Part shown: in pieces, positions 7,761 to 15,138 of the stretch | How the letters are laid out: the number at the start of each line of letters is the position of its first letter | Position numbering within the stretch: position 1 is the first letter of the stretch | Source: Desulfovibrio desulfuricans | GTDB lineage: Bacteria > Desulfobacterota > Desulfovibrionia > Desulfovibrionales > Desulfovibrionaceae | NCBI RefSeq assembly: GCF_024460775.1 | Contig: NZ_JANFYZ010000005.1 | Location: forward strand, 186,001-250,000 | DNA: 64,000 bases | Reading direction: 5' to 3' | The notes under the pieces: model-generated | Database searches by the model: none | What the model saw: only the letters and a program-made list of their open reading frames with translations | Told to the model about the DNA's origin: nothing | Position numbers and translations under genes: made by a program

Positions 7761-8399
7761 ATGGCAACCCGCAAAAGAACAAAGCCTCGCCTCTCACTTG
7801 TGGGCGTGCTGACCACGCGGGAAAAGCTGTGGGCAGCCATGCGCGAGCTGAAACAGTTCACCGTGCCGGAACTGGCACGTGCTGCAACGGTTGATCGTCA
7901 CGCCTACTACATGAGCGACTACATTACCGGGCTGGTGCGCGCAGGCATTCTGGGCAAGGAACAGCCCGCGCGGTTTGTCCCGGCCGTACACACCCTGCTG
8001 CGCGACCTGGGCGTGGATGCCCCCCGCGTGCGCAAGGATGGCTCCATGCTGCCGGATACCGCCCAGGAGCGCATGTGGCGGGCCATGAAGGTGCTGCGCA
8101 CGTTCAGCGTGCAGGATCTGGTCGTGCATGCCTCTTTGCCGGATGTCCCCATAGCGCCCAGTGCGGCGGCTGCCTACTGCCGATGGCTGGCACGTGGAAA
8201 ATATCTGATCAGTATGGCGCGGTCTGACAGTGATGTTGTCCGGTACCGGTTTGTGTACGACTCCGGGGCAAAGGCCCCGCAGATACTGCGCGTCAAGCAA
8301 CTGTACGACTGCAATCTTGGCAAGGTGGTTGTTGGGGATGACATCCAGTCAGCCCTGGACTCTGCCGATGCTTCAGACATCCGAGGGACCGCATCATGA
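7761..8399 (+). CDS. Phage protein with two winged-helix-like repeats, 212 aa
   Basis: Two segments with the same pattern, LWAAMRELKQFTVPELARAA (from about residue 23) and MWRAMKVLRTFSVQDLVVHA (from about residue 105), look like duplicated winged-helix units, each followed by a Tyr-rich loop (YYMSDYITGLVRAGIL; YCRWLARGKYLI). This suggests DNA binding. The gene lies directly after the MuB-like gene, a place occupied by unnamed accessory proteins in related phages. Function unknown. Confidence 0.65.
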   Translation: MATRKRTKPRLSLVGVLTTREKLWAAMRELKQFTVPELARAATVDRHAYYMSDYITGLVRAGILGKEQPARFVPAVHTLLRDLGVDAPRVRKDGSMLPDTAQERMWRAMKVLRTFSVQDLVVHASLPDVPIAPSAAAAYCRWLARGKYLISMARSDSDVVRYRFVYDSGAKAPQILRVKQLYDCNLGKVVVGDDIQSALDSADASDIRGTAS

Positions 8400-8788
8400 C
8401 TGCCGTATCCAAGCCCACCAATGCAGACAAAGCCCGTGAAGCCTGGGGTGAGGTGCCTGACTGGGTGCAGCGTCTGGCCGAGGCCTGCGACACAGGCGGG
8501 CTTAACCAGACCGCCAGAAAAATCAGGATGTCCCCGGCGCTGGTAAGCCTTGTAATCCGCAAGAGGCACCACGCCACATATGCCAAAGCCGAGGCGCGCG
8601 TGCGCGAAATGCTCATGACGCCTATTATATCCTGCCCGGTGTTGGGCCTGATCAGCGCCGAGCAATGCCACAACGAACAACGAAAACCGTTTACGTCCAT
8701 CAACCCTCTGGCTGTTGCCGTTTACAGAGCCTGCCGGGGAGGCTGCCGCCACTGGGCGGCGCAGAAGGAGAGTGATCATGCTGCATAA
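8396..8788 (+). CDS. HTH-containing phage protein, 130 aa
   Basis: It overlaps the previous stop by 4 bp (ATGA). An HTH-like segment (GLNQTARKIRMSPALVSLVIRKRH) occupies residues about 40-62, and four cysteines cluster in the C-terminal half (SCPVLGL, EQCHN, RACRGGCRHW). The combination suggests a DNA-binding regulator or a replication accessory protein. I do not recognise a named family. Confidence 0.6.
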   Translation: MTAVSKPTNADKAREAWGEVPDWVQRLAEACDTGGLNQTARKIRMSPALVSLVIRKRHHATYAKAEARVREMLMTPIISCPVLGLISAEQCHNEQRKPFTSINPLAVAVYRACRGGCRHWAAQKESDHAA

Positions 8789-8969
8789 CAAAATTAGACA
8801 TGTAACAGCAACCTTGCGGAATCTTGACCTTGCTGCCCCAGATGCACGGCAGCGGCTGAACATGGTCATACTCAATCTGGACGGTCTTGCAGAAGGCGTT
8901 GAGTGCCTTGAAGCAAACTTTATCCCCCGCAACAGCAACCAGCAGGAGGAGGACACCCATGCTGCATGA
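8778..8969 (+). CDS. Small phage protein, 63 aa, paralogue of the next gene
   Basis: It begins MLHNKIRHVTATLRNLD at ATG 8778 after an AGGAG-type ribosome site, overlapping the preceding gene's end. The next gene begins MLHEKIRSVGIALGEM and has a similar helical layout, so the two look like tandem duplicates that then diverged. Both are acidic and alpha-helical. Unknown function. Confidence 0.55.
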   Translation: MLHNKIRHVTATLRNLDLAAPDARQRLNMVILNLDGLAEGVECLEANFIPRNSNQQEEDTHAA

Positions 8970-9159
8970 AAAAATACGTTCCGTGGGCATTGCCCTGGGT
9001 GAAATGGCCGGGCGCGTCAACCCCGATGACTGGCGCAAACTGTCTGCGGTGCGTGACGAACTGGCGCTGTTGGCAAACGAGGCCGAGGCACTGGAAACCC
9101 AGGGCGAGGCCGCAACCAGCAACAAAAAAAGTGGCAAGGCCGCCAAGGAGGGTGCGTAA
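8959..9159 (+). CDS. Small phage protein, 66 aa
   Basis: ATG 8959 has AGGAGGAGGA just upstream, inside the end of its paralogue. The protein is predicted helical, with a Lys-rich tail (NKKSGKAAKEG). It overlaps the Gam-like gene by one base. Its placement just before Gam suggests an early DNA-protection or replication-linked role, which is inference only. Confidence 0.55.
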   Translation: MLHEKIRSVGIALGEMAGRVNPDDWRKLSAVRDELALLANEAEALETQGEAATSNKKSGKAAKEGA

Positions 9160-9668
9160 TGGCCCGCATAAAACCAGACCCCTACATTGTTGCCGACCGC
9201 GCCCAGGCGGAAGCCGCGCTAGCGGAAATGGCCGCCTTGGATCGTAATCTCTCCGGCATTGAATCTGAGATGCGAGAGCGCATAGACCTTGCAAAGAGCC
9301 GGGCCAGTCAGCTTTCCACCCCGTTGCTGGCCCGAAGGAAAGAACTTTCTGATGCCGTGGCCGTTTACGCCAAACTCAACAAGCAGGAATTGTTCGGCAA
9401 GAGCAAGAGTCTTGACCTTGGATTTGGCATCATCGGCTTTCGCGCTAGCACTAAGGTTGTGCAGATGAGCGGGATAACCCCGGAGATGACTCTGGCCCGT
9501 CTGCATCAGTATGATTTTGCCGATGGCATCCGCGTAAAAGAAGAAATCAACAAGGAAGTGGCCCTAGGCTGGCCGGATGAACGCCTGGAGATTGTGGGTT
9601 TACGGCGGCAACAAGCGAACGCCTTCTTTATCGAAATCAAGAAGGACTCCATCCCTGCGGATGCATAA
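9159..9668 (+). CDS. gam: Mu Gam-like host-nuclease inhibitor
   Basis: The 169-aa protein matches the Mu Gam layout. A long helical N-terminal half (AEAALAEMAALDRNLSGIESEM...) forms the coiled coil of the ring. It is followed by KKQELFG-like residues and a beta region (LGFGIIGFRASTKVV), which is the hallmark of the family. Gam is a Ku homologue that coats linear DNA ends and blocks RecBCD-type exonucleases. It lies in the early operon behind the transposition genes, as in Mu. Confidence 0.88.
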   Translation: MARIKPDPYIVADRAQAEAALAEMAALDRNLSGIESEMRERIDLAKSRASQLSTPLLARRKELSDAVAVYAKLNKQELFGKSKSLDLGFGIIGFRASTKVVQMSGITPEMTLARLHQYDFADGIRVKEEINKEVALGWPDERLEIVGLRRQQANAFFIEIKKDSIPADA

Positions 9669-9684
9669 ACCTCAGGAGAATTTT

Positions 9685-9975
9685 ATGACAACGGGAGCCA
9701 AAAGCATAACCATTGCATGCGAGGGACGAGACGATGCTGTCGAAAAAATCATTGAGACACTGCGCGATCAGTTGAAGGGTGCCAAGGGCTATGCACTCAC
9801 ATTTTCCATTAACAGGTCCAACGGTCTCATGATCGGGCATAGCGCTGGTGGAGAACTCAGTGTCGGTGATTTAGGGCTGTTATGCGTGGAGACTTTGAAA
9901 TTTTCACAAAAAATTTCTAAACAAATGGCCAAATGCGACTGCCCCGCTGCCCGCGCCAGACAAACCGTTCATTAA
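9685..9975 (+). CDS. Hypothetical phage protein, 96 aa
   Basis: ATG 9685 follows CAGGAG. The first 55 residues alternate strands and helices around a polar core (ITIACEGRDDAVEKIIETL). A CDCPAARAR segment near the end could bind metal. No family is recognised. It is followed 26 bp later by an HU-like gene, so both probably serve DNA transactions. Confidence 0.5.
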   Translation: MTTGAKSITIACEGRDDAVEKIIETLRDQLKGAKGYALTFSINRSNGLMIGHSAGGELSVGDLGLLCVETLKFSQKISKQMAKCDCPAARARQTVH

Positions 9976-10001
9976 AATACCCCCCATGTGGAGATACAGC
10001 C

Positions 10002-10274
10002 ATGACTAAAGCCGAACTTGTGAAGACCTTTCAGGAGGCCACTCAACTACCCACCAAACAGGCCCAGGAATACCTGGAACGCTTTGGGGACATTGCTGCA
10101 GCAGAATTACTTGGCGGTGGCGAAATACCCCTGCCCGGTGTGGGCAAGATTGTCATCAGGAAGCGCGCTGCCCGCAAGGTGCGCAACCCCCGCACTGGCG
10201 CGACAATTGATATCCCTGCCAGGAGGGTGCTGGCCGTGAATTTGAGCAAAAATTTTAAGGAAGCATTCAACTAG
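10002..10274 (+). CDS. HU/IHF-family DNA-binding protein
   Basis: The 90-aa protein has the full HU layout: TKAELVKTFQEATQLPTKQA, then GEIPLPGVGKIVIRKRAARKVRNPRTGATIDIPARRV with the DNA-bending arm Arg-Asn-Pro. Mu transposition needs host HU and IHF to assemble the transpososome and bend the enhancer, and several Mu-like phages of this group carry their own copy. It is the last gene before a minus-strand terminator. Confidence 0.92.
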   Translation: MTKAELVKTFQEATQLPTKQAQEYLERFGDIAAAELLGGGEIPLPGVGKIVIRKRAARKVRNPRTGATIDIPARRVLAVNLSKNFKEAFN

Positions 10275-10283
10275 ATTAATAAA

Positions 10284-10308
10284 GGCCCGGAGGACGAGCC
10301 TCCGGGCC
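10284..10308 (-). terminator. GC hairpin terminator for minus-strand transcription
   Basis: GGCCCGGAGG (10284-10293) pairs with CCTCCGGGCC (10299-10308). Reading leftwards the stem is followed by TTTATTAAT; on the plus strand only AAAGAG follows. It therefore suits a minus-strand transcript, matching the proline-rich fragment at 10323-10451. Confidence 0.65.
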
Positions 10309-10322
10309 AAAGAGATTCCAAC

Positions 10323-10451
10323 CTATTTTTTCCTTTCGCCAGGAACAGGCTTGGAATCACGTGCATAGGTCTGCTGAGGTGGTGGTGAGGCAGGAGCTTG
10401 TGGTTTCTGCCCTCCACTGCCAGCAGGCTTGAAGCTCGAGTCGCCAAATCC
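10323..10451 (-). pseudogene. Start-less proline-rich C-terminal fragment
   Basis: The minus strand encodes FGDSSFKPAGSGGQKPQ, continues as a Pro/Gln/Ser-rich linker, and ends PVPGERKK before TAG. The frame is closed by TAA immediately upstream and has no ATG, GTG or TTG start. A terminator suited to this strand follows 15 bp later. It looks like the tail of a gene whose N-terminus was replaced when the deoxyribosyltransferase-like gene arrived. Identity unknown. Confidence 0.35.
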
Positions 10452-10476
10452 TTAAAGATTGAAACGGTATAGCCAC

Positions 10477-10950
10477 ATGAAACGACGTATTTATCTTGCA
10501 AGTTCATGGCGCAATCCTTTTCAGCCAGAAGCCTTGCGGTTGCTGCGTTCAGCAGGGCACGAGGTTTATGATTTTCGCAACCCTGCCCCAGGTGAAAAGG
10601 GCTTTTCATGGGCAGAGATAGACCGTGGCTGGAAGAACTGGAGACCGGAGCAATTCATTGCCGGGCTTGCTCATCCCATAGCCCAGCACGGTTTCAGTCT
10701 TGACAAGCGTGGACTTGACTGGGCGGATACCTGCGTTCTGTTGCTGCCTTGCGGAAAGTCGGCTCACCTCGAAGCCGGGTACTCCATTGGCAAGGGCAAG
10801 CCAACGCTGGTGGTACTTATGGGGTCGGCAGAGCCGGAACTTATGTATCTGCTTGCGGGGTCGGCGGCCTGCATCGTGCCTGACCTTACCAAGATGCTGG
10901 ATGGTTTGGCGCTGTTGCCCCGTACCTTGGAACCATGCACGAGGGGTTAA
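10477..10950 (+). CDS. Nucleoside 2-deoxyribosyltransferase-like protein
   Basis: The 157-aa protein has the family's features: strand one IYLASSWRN, EVYDFRNP after helix one, DWADTCVLLLPCG, and HLEAGYSIGKGKP with the catalytic Glu. Members transfer or hydrolyse N-glycosidic bonds in deoxynucleosides, and phage versions can alter nucleotide pools, modify nucleotides or consume nucleotide signals. Start ATG 10477 is preceded by no strong ribosome site. It is placed after the replication genes and ahead of small zinc proteins. The exact substrate cannot be read from sequence. Confidence 0.75.
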   Translation: MKRRIYLASSWRNPFQPEALRLLRSAGHEVYDFRNPAPGEKGFSWAEIDRGWKNWRPEQFIAGLAHPIAQHGFSLDKRGLDWADTCVLLLPCGKSAHLEAGYSIGKGKPTLVVLMGSAEPELMYLLAGSAACIVPDLTKMLDGLALLPRTLEPCTRG

Positions 10951-10952
10951 CC

Positions 10953-11129
10953 ATGCGAATCAATTTCGGAAAAAACAGAAAATGTGCCCACTGTGGGGGC
11001 AAACCAGTTCTGCATGTTGTTCCTATCCACTGGTTGGTGGGCCTTGTTTGCCATCGCTGCAATCCCACGCGCTGCAAGGTGTTTACGTCAATGGCAAAAG
11101 CCCGGAAGTATTGGAATCGAAAAAACTGA
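10953..11129 (+). CDS. Small zinc-binding protein, 58 aa
   Basis: ATG 10953 has GAGGGG upstream. The sequence holds CAHCGG and CHRCNPTRC, two Cys pairs that suggest one zinc ribbon, with a basic end (KARKYWNRKN). Restriction-alleviation-type and Lar-like phage proteins share this compact layout (CxxCGG, then an aromatic/basic tail), but I cannot confirm membership. It directly follows the deoxyribosyltransferase-like gene by 2 bp. Confidence 0.65.
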   Translation: MRINFGKNRKCAHCGGKPVLHVVPIHWLVGLVCHRCNPTRCKVFTSMAKARKYWNRKN

Positions 11130-11144
11130 CCTGCAGGGGGAAGC

Positions 11145-11312
11145 ATGTCGCATCTCGTAAGAAGCCAACAAGAAATTGACCGTGTTTTGAATTGGGCAGC
11201 CCAAGGCGAGGACGAGGGAAGCCATTACCCCGGCATGAGTTATGAACAGGGCATACGAGACATGCATGACTGGCTTGTCGGCGATTCTGACCATGCCCCC
11301 GACTCTGAGTAG
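11145..11312 (+). CDS. Small acidic phage protein, 55 aa
   Basis: ATG 11145 follows GGGGGAAG. The product starts MSHLVRSQQEIDRVLNWAAQ, is rich in Asp, Glu and Tyr, and contains YEQGIRDMHDWLVGD, typical of short phage proteins of unknown role. It is spaced 15 bp from the upstream gene and 12 bp from the next, so it fits the operon without overlap. Confidence 0.55.
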   Translation: MSHLVRSQQEIDRVLNWAAQGEDEGSHYPGMSYEQGIRDMHDWLVGDSDHAPDSE

Positions 11313-11324
11313 AGAGGGCAACTT

Positions 11325-11789
11325 ATGTCCGATAAACGTAAAATCACGGCATCCTGCCTGCTCAAGGTTAATGGCAGCGCCCTGCGTGTGCAACTTTCGC
11401 CAGCCGCAATCTACGGAGGGCAAGAGGGCTACTACCGCGTGCGTGTGAACAGGATATGGCGTAACGGGCATGACGGAAATCCTTTGTTTGTTGACCGGGC
11501 GTCATTAGGCGTATTGCTGGCGGATCTCATGTGCGCTGCACCGATGCAAGGGACGGCATGCCCCAATCTACCTAACGACGCCCGTGTGAGTGTGACGGTA
11601 TGGCGGGGAGATGAACCAAGGCAGTTAAGCGGATGGACCTATAGCTCACCGATCAGGGCAGATGACGGGCTGTGGTATGTGGTGGTGAGCGCCGGAGGGC
11701 GTCGATTTTTTGCGCGCTGCGAGGATGTACGCCTGTTGCCGCCAGGAACACAACCTGGAGGTCTTCGGAGGCGGTTATGCCGGTTATAG
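11325..11789 (+). CDS. Hypothetical phage protein, 154 aa
   Basis: It starts MSDKRKITASCLLKVNGSAL after GAGGGCA. The chain is beta-rich with several aromatic residues (GYYRVRVNRIW, GLWYVVVSAGGRRFFARCEDV), and its last 13 bp overlap the GemA-like gene. I recognise no family; the layout suggests a small SH3- or OB-like fold, which is a guess. Confidence 0.5.
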   Translation: MSDKRKITASCLLKVNGSALRVQLSPAAIYGGQEGYYRVRVNRIWRNGHDGNPLFVDRASLGVLLADLMCAAPMQGTACPNLPNDARVSVTVWRGDEPRQLSGWTYSSPIRADDGLWYVVVSAGGRRFFARCEDVRLLPPGTQPGGLRRRLCRL

Positions 11790-12358
11790 ATTTTCGCACA
11801 GGCCAACCCTTGCAGCGTCCAGATGGAGCAATCACGCCAGCGCCAAAGACGCCTGCTCGCCGCAAGCGTGGGACTGAAGTACACGAGATGCGCAAGGCTC
11901 TGCTGGCCAAAGTGCATATTGCCAAAACGCAACTGGGCATGACGGATGACGAGTATGCTACCCTCCTTGAATCTTATTACAATGTGAGCAGTGCCGGTGT
12001 GCTGGACCTGGCCGGGCTGAAAGGCCTCGTGCTTGTTATGCGAGAATATGGGTTTAAACCGACAAAGGGCAGCGCAAAGCGTAAGGCAACCCGCAAAAAA
12101 AACATACCAGCAACATTGCAATCTGGGGCGGATGATCCCCTGGACCGCAGACCGCTTATGGAAAAAATTGAGGCCCTGTTGACGGAAAAGGGCCGGGTCG
12201 AGGGTACGCATGTGCCCTGGGGCTATGCTGTGGCCGTCCTGAAAAAACAGTCCGGTGGTGTCACGCGCTGCTTTGAGCATGCGACAGCGGAGCAACTGCG
12301 CGGAGTTATAGCTGCGCTAACCCGTGATGCCAGAAGGAAGGGACGGAGGGCCTACTAA
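11777..12358 (+). CDS. gemA: GemA / Mu gp16-like regulatory protein
   Basis: The 193-aa protein has the gp16 family core KALLAKVHIAKTQLGMTDDEY followed by LLESYYNVSSAGVLDLAGL and FKP. In Mu, GemA alters host gene expression and DNA topology during early growth. An Arg/Lys-rich linker divides it from a second, helical half. ATG 11777 has GGAGGCGG upstream inside the end of the previous gene. The late-activator gene starts in its stop codon (TAATG), so the two are co-expressed. Confidence 0.85.
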   Translation: MPVIDFRTGQPLQRPDGAITPAPKTPARRKRGTEVHEMRKALLAKVHIAKTQLGMTDDEYATLLESYYNVSSAGVLDLAGLKGLVLVMREYGFKPTKGSAKRKATRKKNIPATLQSGADDPLDRRPLMEKIEALLTEKGRVEGTHVPWGYAVAVLKKQSGGVTRCFEHATAEQLRGVIAALTRDARRKGRRAY

Positions 12359-12729
12359 TGGCCAGCACATGGGTAAGCTATGGAGAGTTAGCAGGAATTA
12401 TAGGCACAGACATGGCCAACGTGCTCTGTCGGACTCATGGCGGGGTCGAGTTGCACATACCCAAGATGACCACTCACACTTCGGAACTGGTAAAGTTCAT
12501 TGGTTATCCTGCATTGTGTAGTCTGTCATTCGTTTATGGAGGCACCTGCATAGTAGTGCCCAACCGCCGTAAGGATGAGCCCAAAAAATCACAAGTATTA
12601 CTACTGCTTGACGAAGGCATGTGCCCGCGCGATGTGGCTCTGAAGCTGGCGCTCACAGAGCGTTACGTGCGGCATGTCGCCGCAAGCGCGCGGCCTGGCA
12701 TAAGGCAAGCCAGCCTTTTTGATTTCTAG
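12358..12729 (+). CDS. Mor/C-family late transcription activator
   Basis: The 123-aa protein has the Mor fold order: an N-terminal helical dimerisation part, a beta strand with GGTCIVVPNRR, and a C-terminal HTH (DEGMCPRDVALKLALTERYVRHVAA). Mor and C of Mu bind dyads just upstream of -10-only promoters and recruit RNA polymerase. Only one member is visible here, so it probably does the job of C. Its proposed target is the 19-bp dyad whose first copy begins four bases after this gene's stop. Confidence 0.85.
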   Translation: MASTWVSYGELAGIIGTDMANVLCRTHGGVELHIPKMTTHTSELVKFIGYPALCSLSFVYGGTCIVVPNRRKDEPKKSQVLLLLDEGMCPRDVALKLALTERYVRHVAASARPGIRQASLFDF

Positions 12730-12732
12730 CTC

Positions 12733-12751
12733 CCCTGAACAATATCAGGGT
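12733..12751 (+). promoter_or_regulatory. Late-promoter dyad 1 (lysis module)
   Basis: CCCTGAACAATATCAGGGT, with 6-bp arms and an ACAATA spacer. CATAAC lies 23-28 nt beyond the dyad, at a -10 position. The next gene, the holin candidate, starts 50 nt after it. The place corresponds to Mu Plys. Confidence 0.6.
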
Positions 12752-12759
12752 ACGAATTT

Positions 12760-12799
12760 AAGCCTTCCTACGGCATAACAGCTGCAAGGAGGGCTTTTT
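12760..12799 (+). terminator. Hairpin with T-run before the holin gene
   Basis: AAGCCTTCCT (12760-12769) pairs with AGGAGGGCTT (12787-12796) with one mismatch, followed by T5. The downstream arm contains the holin Shine-Dalgarno AGGAGG. It can end read-through from the early operon, or hide the ribosome site in long transcripts while transcripts starting at the late promoter (about 12786) would lack the upstream arm. Confidence 0.55.
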
Positions 12800-12800
12800 C

Positions 12801-13139
12801 ATGCCCATTGATACGTCATATGAATCTTTGTACTCCAAACTGGTTCTCACCCTGCGCCCTCTGTACGACTTCCGCGCGTGGCTGTTGCTCCTTGTGTGTT
12901 TTTGCTCCGGGATGCTGGTTGACCCGGCGAGCACACTGGGACTTGCTGGCTATTTGTCCTACGTCATCGGCATGTGGGGCGCGGCGCTCATGTTAACCAA
13001 AATTCTCACTCCGTACATCCGGATGTCTGCTTACGTCAGATCGGCCCTGAGCGGAAATACCGCCGCTTCAATAGTGGTGTTGGCCCGTGTGCTGCTACTG
13101 ATCTGCATTGCCATCAGTATCATGGCCTGGGGCAAATAG
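12801..13139 (+). CDS. Membrane protein, holin candidate, 112 aa
   Basis: Three hydrophobic segments are visible: [13 protein letters not shown] (about 28-40), [18 protein letters not shown] (about 49-66) and [19 protein letters not shown] (about 92-110). It is the first gene of the lysis cassette, directly ahead of a transglycosylase and the spanins, so a pore-forming holin is the likely role. No named holin family is recognised; an anti-holin or envelope protein remains possible. Confidence 0.65.
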   Translation: MPIDTSYESLYSKLVLTLRPLYDFRAWLLLLVCFCSGMLVDPASTLGLAGYLSYVIGMWGAALMLTKILTPYIRMSAYVRSALSGNTAASIVVLARVLLLICIAISIMAWGK

Positions 13140-13140
13140 C

Positions 13141-13827
13141 ATGCGTCGCCTGTTGTTGCGCGCCTCCATTTTGCCCCCATTGGCCTTGCTATATCTGCCC
13201 ATGCTCTGGGTTGAGCATCAGGCCTACAGTCCCGAATTTTTTGACCCAGCTGTCTACGCAGGGCAAGTGGAGCAAGAGACCTGTTACGGGTTGGCAGATA
13301 AGCGCTGCTGGAATCCCAAGACTGAAATGAAGACAAGCCGCGAGTACGGATTTGGACTGGGCCAACTCACAATCGCCTACGACAGTGCCGGGCGTGTACG
13401 CTTCAATAACTTTGAGGACATGCGCAGGCTCCATAAAGATTTACGCACCTGGACGTGGGAAGACCGCTATAATCCGCGCTTACAACTGCGCGCCCTTATC
13501 CTGAAGGACCAGCAGGCGTGGAATGCGTTTTCGGGATGCGCCACTGATGAAGACCGGGCCGCAATGATGCTGGCCGCATACAACGGCGGTATCGGCGGCG
13601 TGTTGCAAGACCGGGCCTACTGCCGCCAGGTCAAAGGTTGTGACCAGACCCGCTGGACGGGTCACGTGGAAACCCACAGTCGCAAAAGTCGGTCAAGCCT
13701 AGGCAAACAGTACGCAGATAAAAGCCCCTACGCCATTAACCGCGCCTATGTGCGCAACATTATGGGTGACAAGCGCGAGCGATATCGTCCTGCGCTGGCC
13801 ACGTTGGCATCAGGAGGCAGCTTATGA
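13141..13827 (+). CDS. Lytic transglycosylase-type endolysin
   Basis: The 228-aa protein begins with a signal anchor ([19 protein letters not shown]). It then carries SLT-like motifs: VEQETC with the presumed catalytic Glu, GFGLGQLT, and AAYNGG. Such enzymes cleave the MurNAc-GlcNAc bond of peptidoglycan. The N-terminal membrane segment suggests a signal-arrest-release endolysin that the holin would trigger, which is inference. The start overlaps the previous stop region (TAGC ATG) and the end overlaps the Rz gene. Confidence 0.8.
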   Translation: MRRLLLRASILPPLALLYLPMLWVEHQAYSPEFFDPAVYAGQVEQETCYGLADKRCWNPKTEMKTSREYGFGLGQLTIAYDSAGRVRFNNFEDMRRLHKDLRTWTWEDRYNPRLQLRALILKDQQAWNAFSGCATDEDRAAMMLAAYNGGIGGVLQDRAYCRQVKGCDQTRWTGHVETHSRKSRSSLGKQYADKSPYAINRAYVRNIMGDKRERYRPALATLASGGSL

Positions 13828-14204
13828 CCACGGGCATAAAGGCCGCACTGACGATCCTGGGCGTGCTGTTGATACTGGCAGGAGGCTCTGCCGGGTGGCA
13901 AACATTACGGCTTGAGAAGGCAACAGCACGTGTTGACGCGCTGGTAAAGGATGTTGCCAGCGCCAAGGCCGACACCGCGCGTTGGGAGGCTTTGGGCAAA
14001 AGACTTACCACAAACGCCGATGCCCAGGCAAAGCTGGCGGAGGCTTGCCTGAAGCGCGAGGGGCAGGCCCAAAAAGACGCGGAGACCATTGCCGACATTA
14101 TGGCCCAAGCCAGACCGAATGATATTACGCCGGAACAGGTCCGGCAGGGGGTGGACGATGCTACGCGCCAGCGTGCTGCTGATATGCTCAATCGGCCTTG
14201 GTAG
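13824..14204 (+). CDS. Rz-like inner-membrane spanin
   Basis: The 126-aa protein has an N-terminal membrane segment ([18 protein letters not shown]) followed by a long periplasmic coiled coil rich in Ala, Lys and Glu. This is the i-spanin layout. With the outer-membrane partner encoded inside its 3' end in another frame, it would bridge the periplasm and fuse the membranes at lysis. Confidence 0.82.
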   Translation: MTTGIKAALTILGVLLILAGGSAGWQTLRLEKATARVDALVKDVASAKADTARWEALGKRLTTNADAQAKLAEACLKREGQAQKDAETIADIMAQARPNDITPEQVRQGVDDATRQRAADMLNRPW

Positions 14205-14448
14205 TTTGGGCGGGTGTGCCGCAATGGGCAGCGTGTCCATGCCCGTGCCGGAGGTTGTCACAACACAGCGTTGTCCCCGCCCGGCGAAGCCCACGCTGCC
14301 CAAAATTCGCGGGGACATACCTTTTGATCACCCCGCCCAGGTGGAGGCGATACTCACCCGAGATGCCCGTCTGCGTGTGTACTCCGCCCAGTGCAACGAC
14401 GCCCTGGACTGCTACGAAGCCCAGGCCACTGCGCCGGAGGGCAAATGA
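14158..14448 (+). CDS. Rz1-like outer-membrane spanin lipoprotein
   Basis: ATG 14158 lies within the Rz gene, so the two overlap by 47 bp in different frames, which is the classic spanin embedding. The 96-aa product has a lipoprotein signal ([14 protein letters not shown], lipobox ending in Cys) and a Pro-rich segment (CPRPAKPTLPKIRGD). GGGGG upstream serves as ribosome site. It pairs with the i-spanin to disrupt the outer membrane. Confidence 0.82.
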   Translation: MLRASVLLICSIGLGSLGGCAAMGSVSMPVPEVVTTQRCPRPAKPTLPKIRGDIPFDHPAQVEAILTRDARLRVYSAQCNDALDCYEAQATAPEGK

Positions 14449-14828
14449 GCGCGTGGGAAATTTTTTGGCGCTATGGTTGGGCCTTCGCTCTCGCTCTCCA
14501 GCTTTTGGGCCTGTGGGTAAGCTGGAGTCTGTCTAAGGGCTTTGTAACGCATACGTTCTTTGCGTCGTTTTCGCAGGGAGTGGATGAACGCTTCAAAGCT
14601 ATGGAACAGCGCCAGATTGAAGTGGAAAGCATGCACAAACAACTTGTCTCCGCGCTTGCCGCTTTGCCCACAGCTAAAGACCTGCACCGCATAGAGGTAA
14701 GCCTGACCGGCATAGATGGCGCGGTAAAAGCCAGTCAAGCCGAAGTGCGCGGACTATACCATGCCGTGAACCGCATTGAACGCGTAGTTGACATGTTTAC
14801 GGAATCGCATCTTGGAGGAGGGAAGTAA
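14445..14828 (+). CDS. DUF2730-like phage membrane protein
   Basis: The 127-aa protein has one membrane segment (WAFALALQLLGLWVSWSL) and then a coiled coil (DERFKAMEQRQIEVESMHKQL...). The same layout and position, between lysis genes and the terminase small subunit, belongs to DUF2730 proteins of Mu-like phages. Function unknown. ATGA overlap with the spanin gene. Confidence 0.7.
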   Translation: MSAWEIFWRYGWAFALALQLLGLWVSWSLSKGFVTHTFFASFSQGVDERFKAMEQRQIEVESMHKQLVSALAALPTAKDLHRIEVSLTGIDGAVKASQAEVRGLYHAVNRIERVVDMFTESHLGGGK

Positions 14829-15136
14829 TGTCGCATAACGAGGAATTCCAGCGCCGTATTGTGGAGGACCGCCGTCTGGTGATTCTACGCTACCTGGATG
14901 AAGAACCTGACGGCCGCATGAGCGTGAGCCTCATGACCGACGCGCTGGAAATCATGAGCCATCGTGTGCCCCGCACCACGGTACTGGAAGATGCCGGATA
15001 TCTGGAAGGCCTGGGCCTGCTGCGCGTGGAATATGTGGGCAGCGTGCCCATGCTGCGGGTGACTGGGCGAGGTGCGGAGGTGGCCAAGGGGTTGATTGAC
15101 GTGCCCGGCGTCAAAAAGCCCGCGCGCGGGGAATAG
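14828..15136 (+). CDS. Small winged-helix phage protein (Mu gp26-position), 102 aa
   Basis: The chain reads as a winged helix: RRLVILRYLDEEPDGRMSVSLMTDAL, then VPRTTVLEDAGYLEGLGLLRVE and a wing. Relatives occupy the same slot in many Mu-like phages just before the gp27-like protein and are usually annotated as unnamed phage ArsR-like or VpaChn25_0724-type proteins. TAATG coupling with the preceding gene. Confidence 0.7.
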   Translation: MSHNEEFQRRIVEDRRLVILRYLDEEPDGRMSVSLMTDALEIMSHRVPRTTVLEDAGYLEGLGLLRVEYVGSVPMLRVTGRGAEVAKGLIDVPGVKKPARGE

Positions 15137-15138
15137 CC

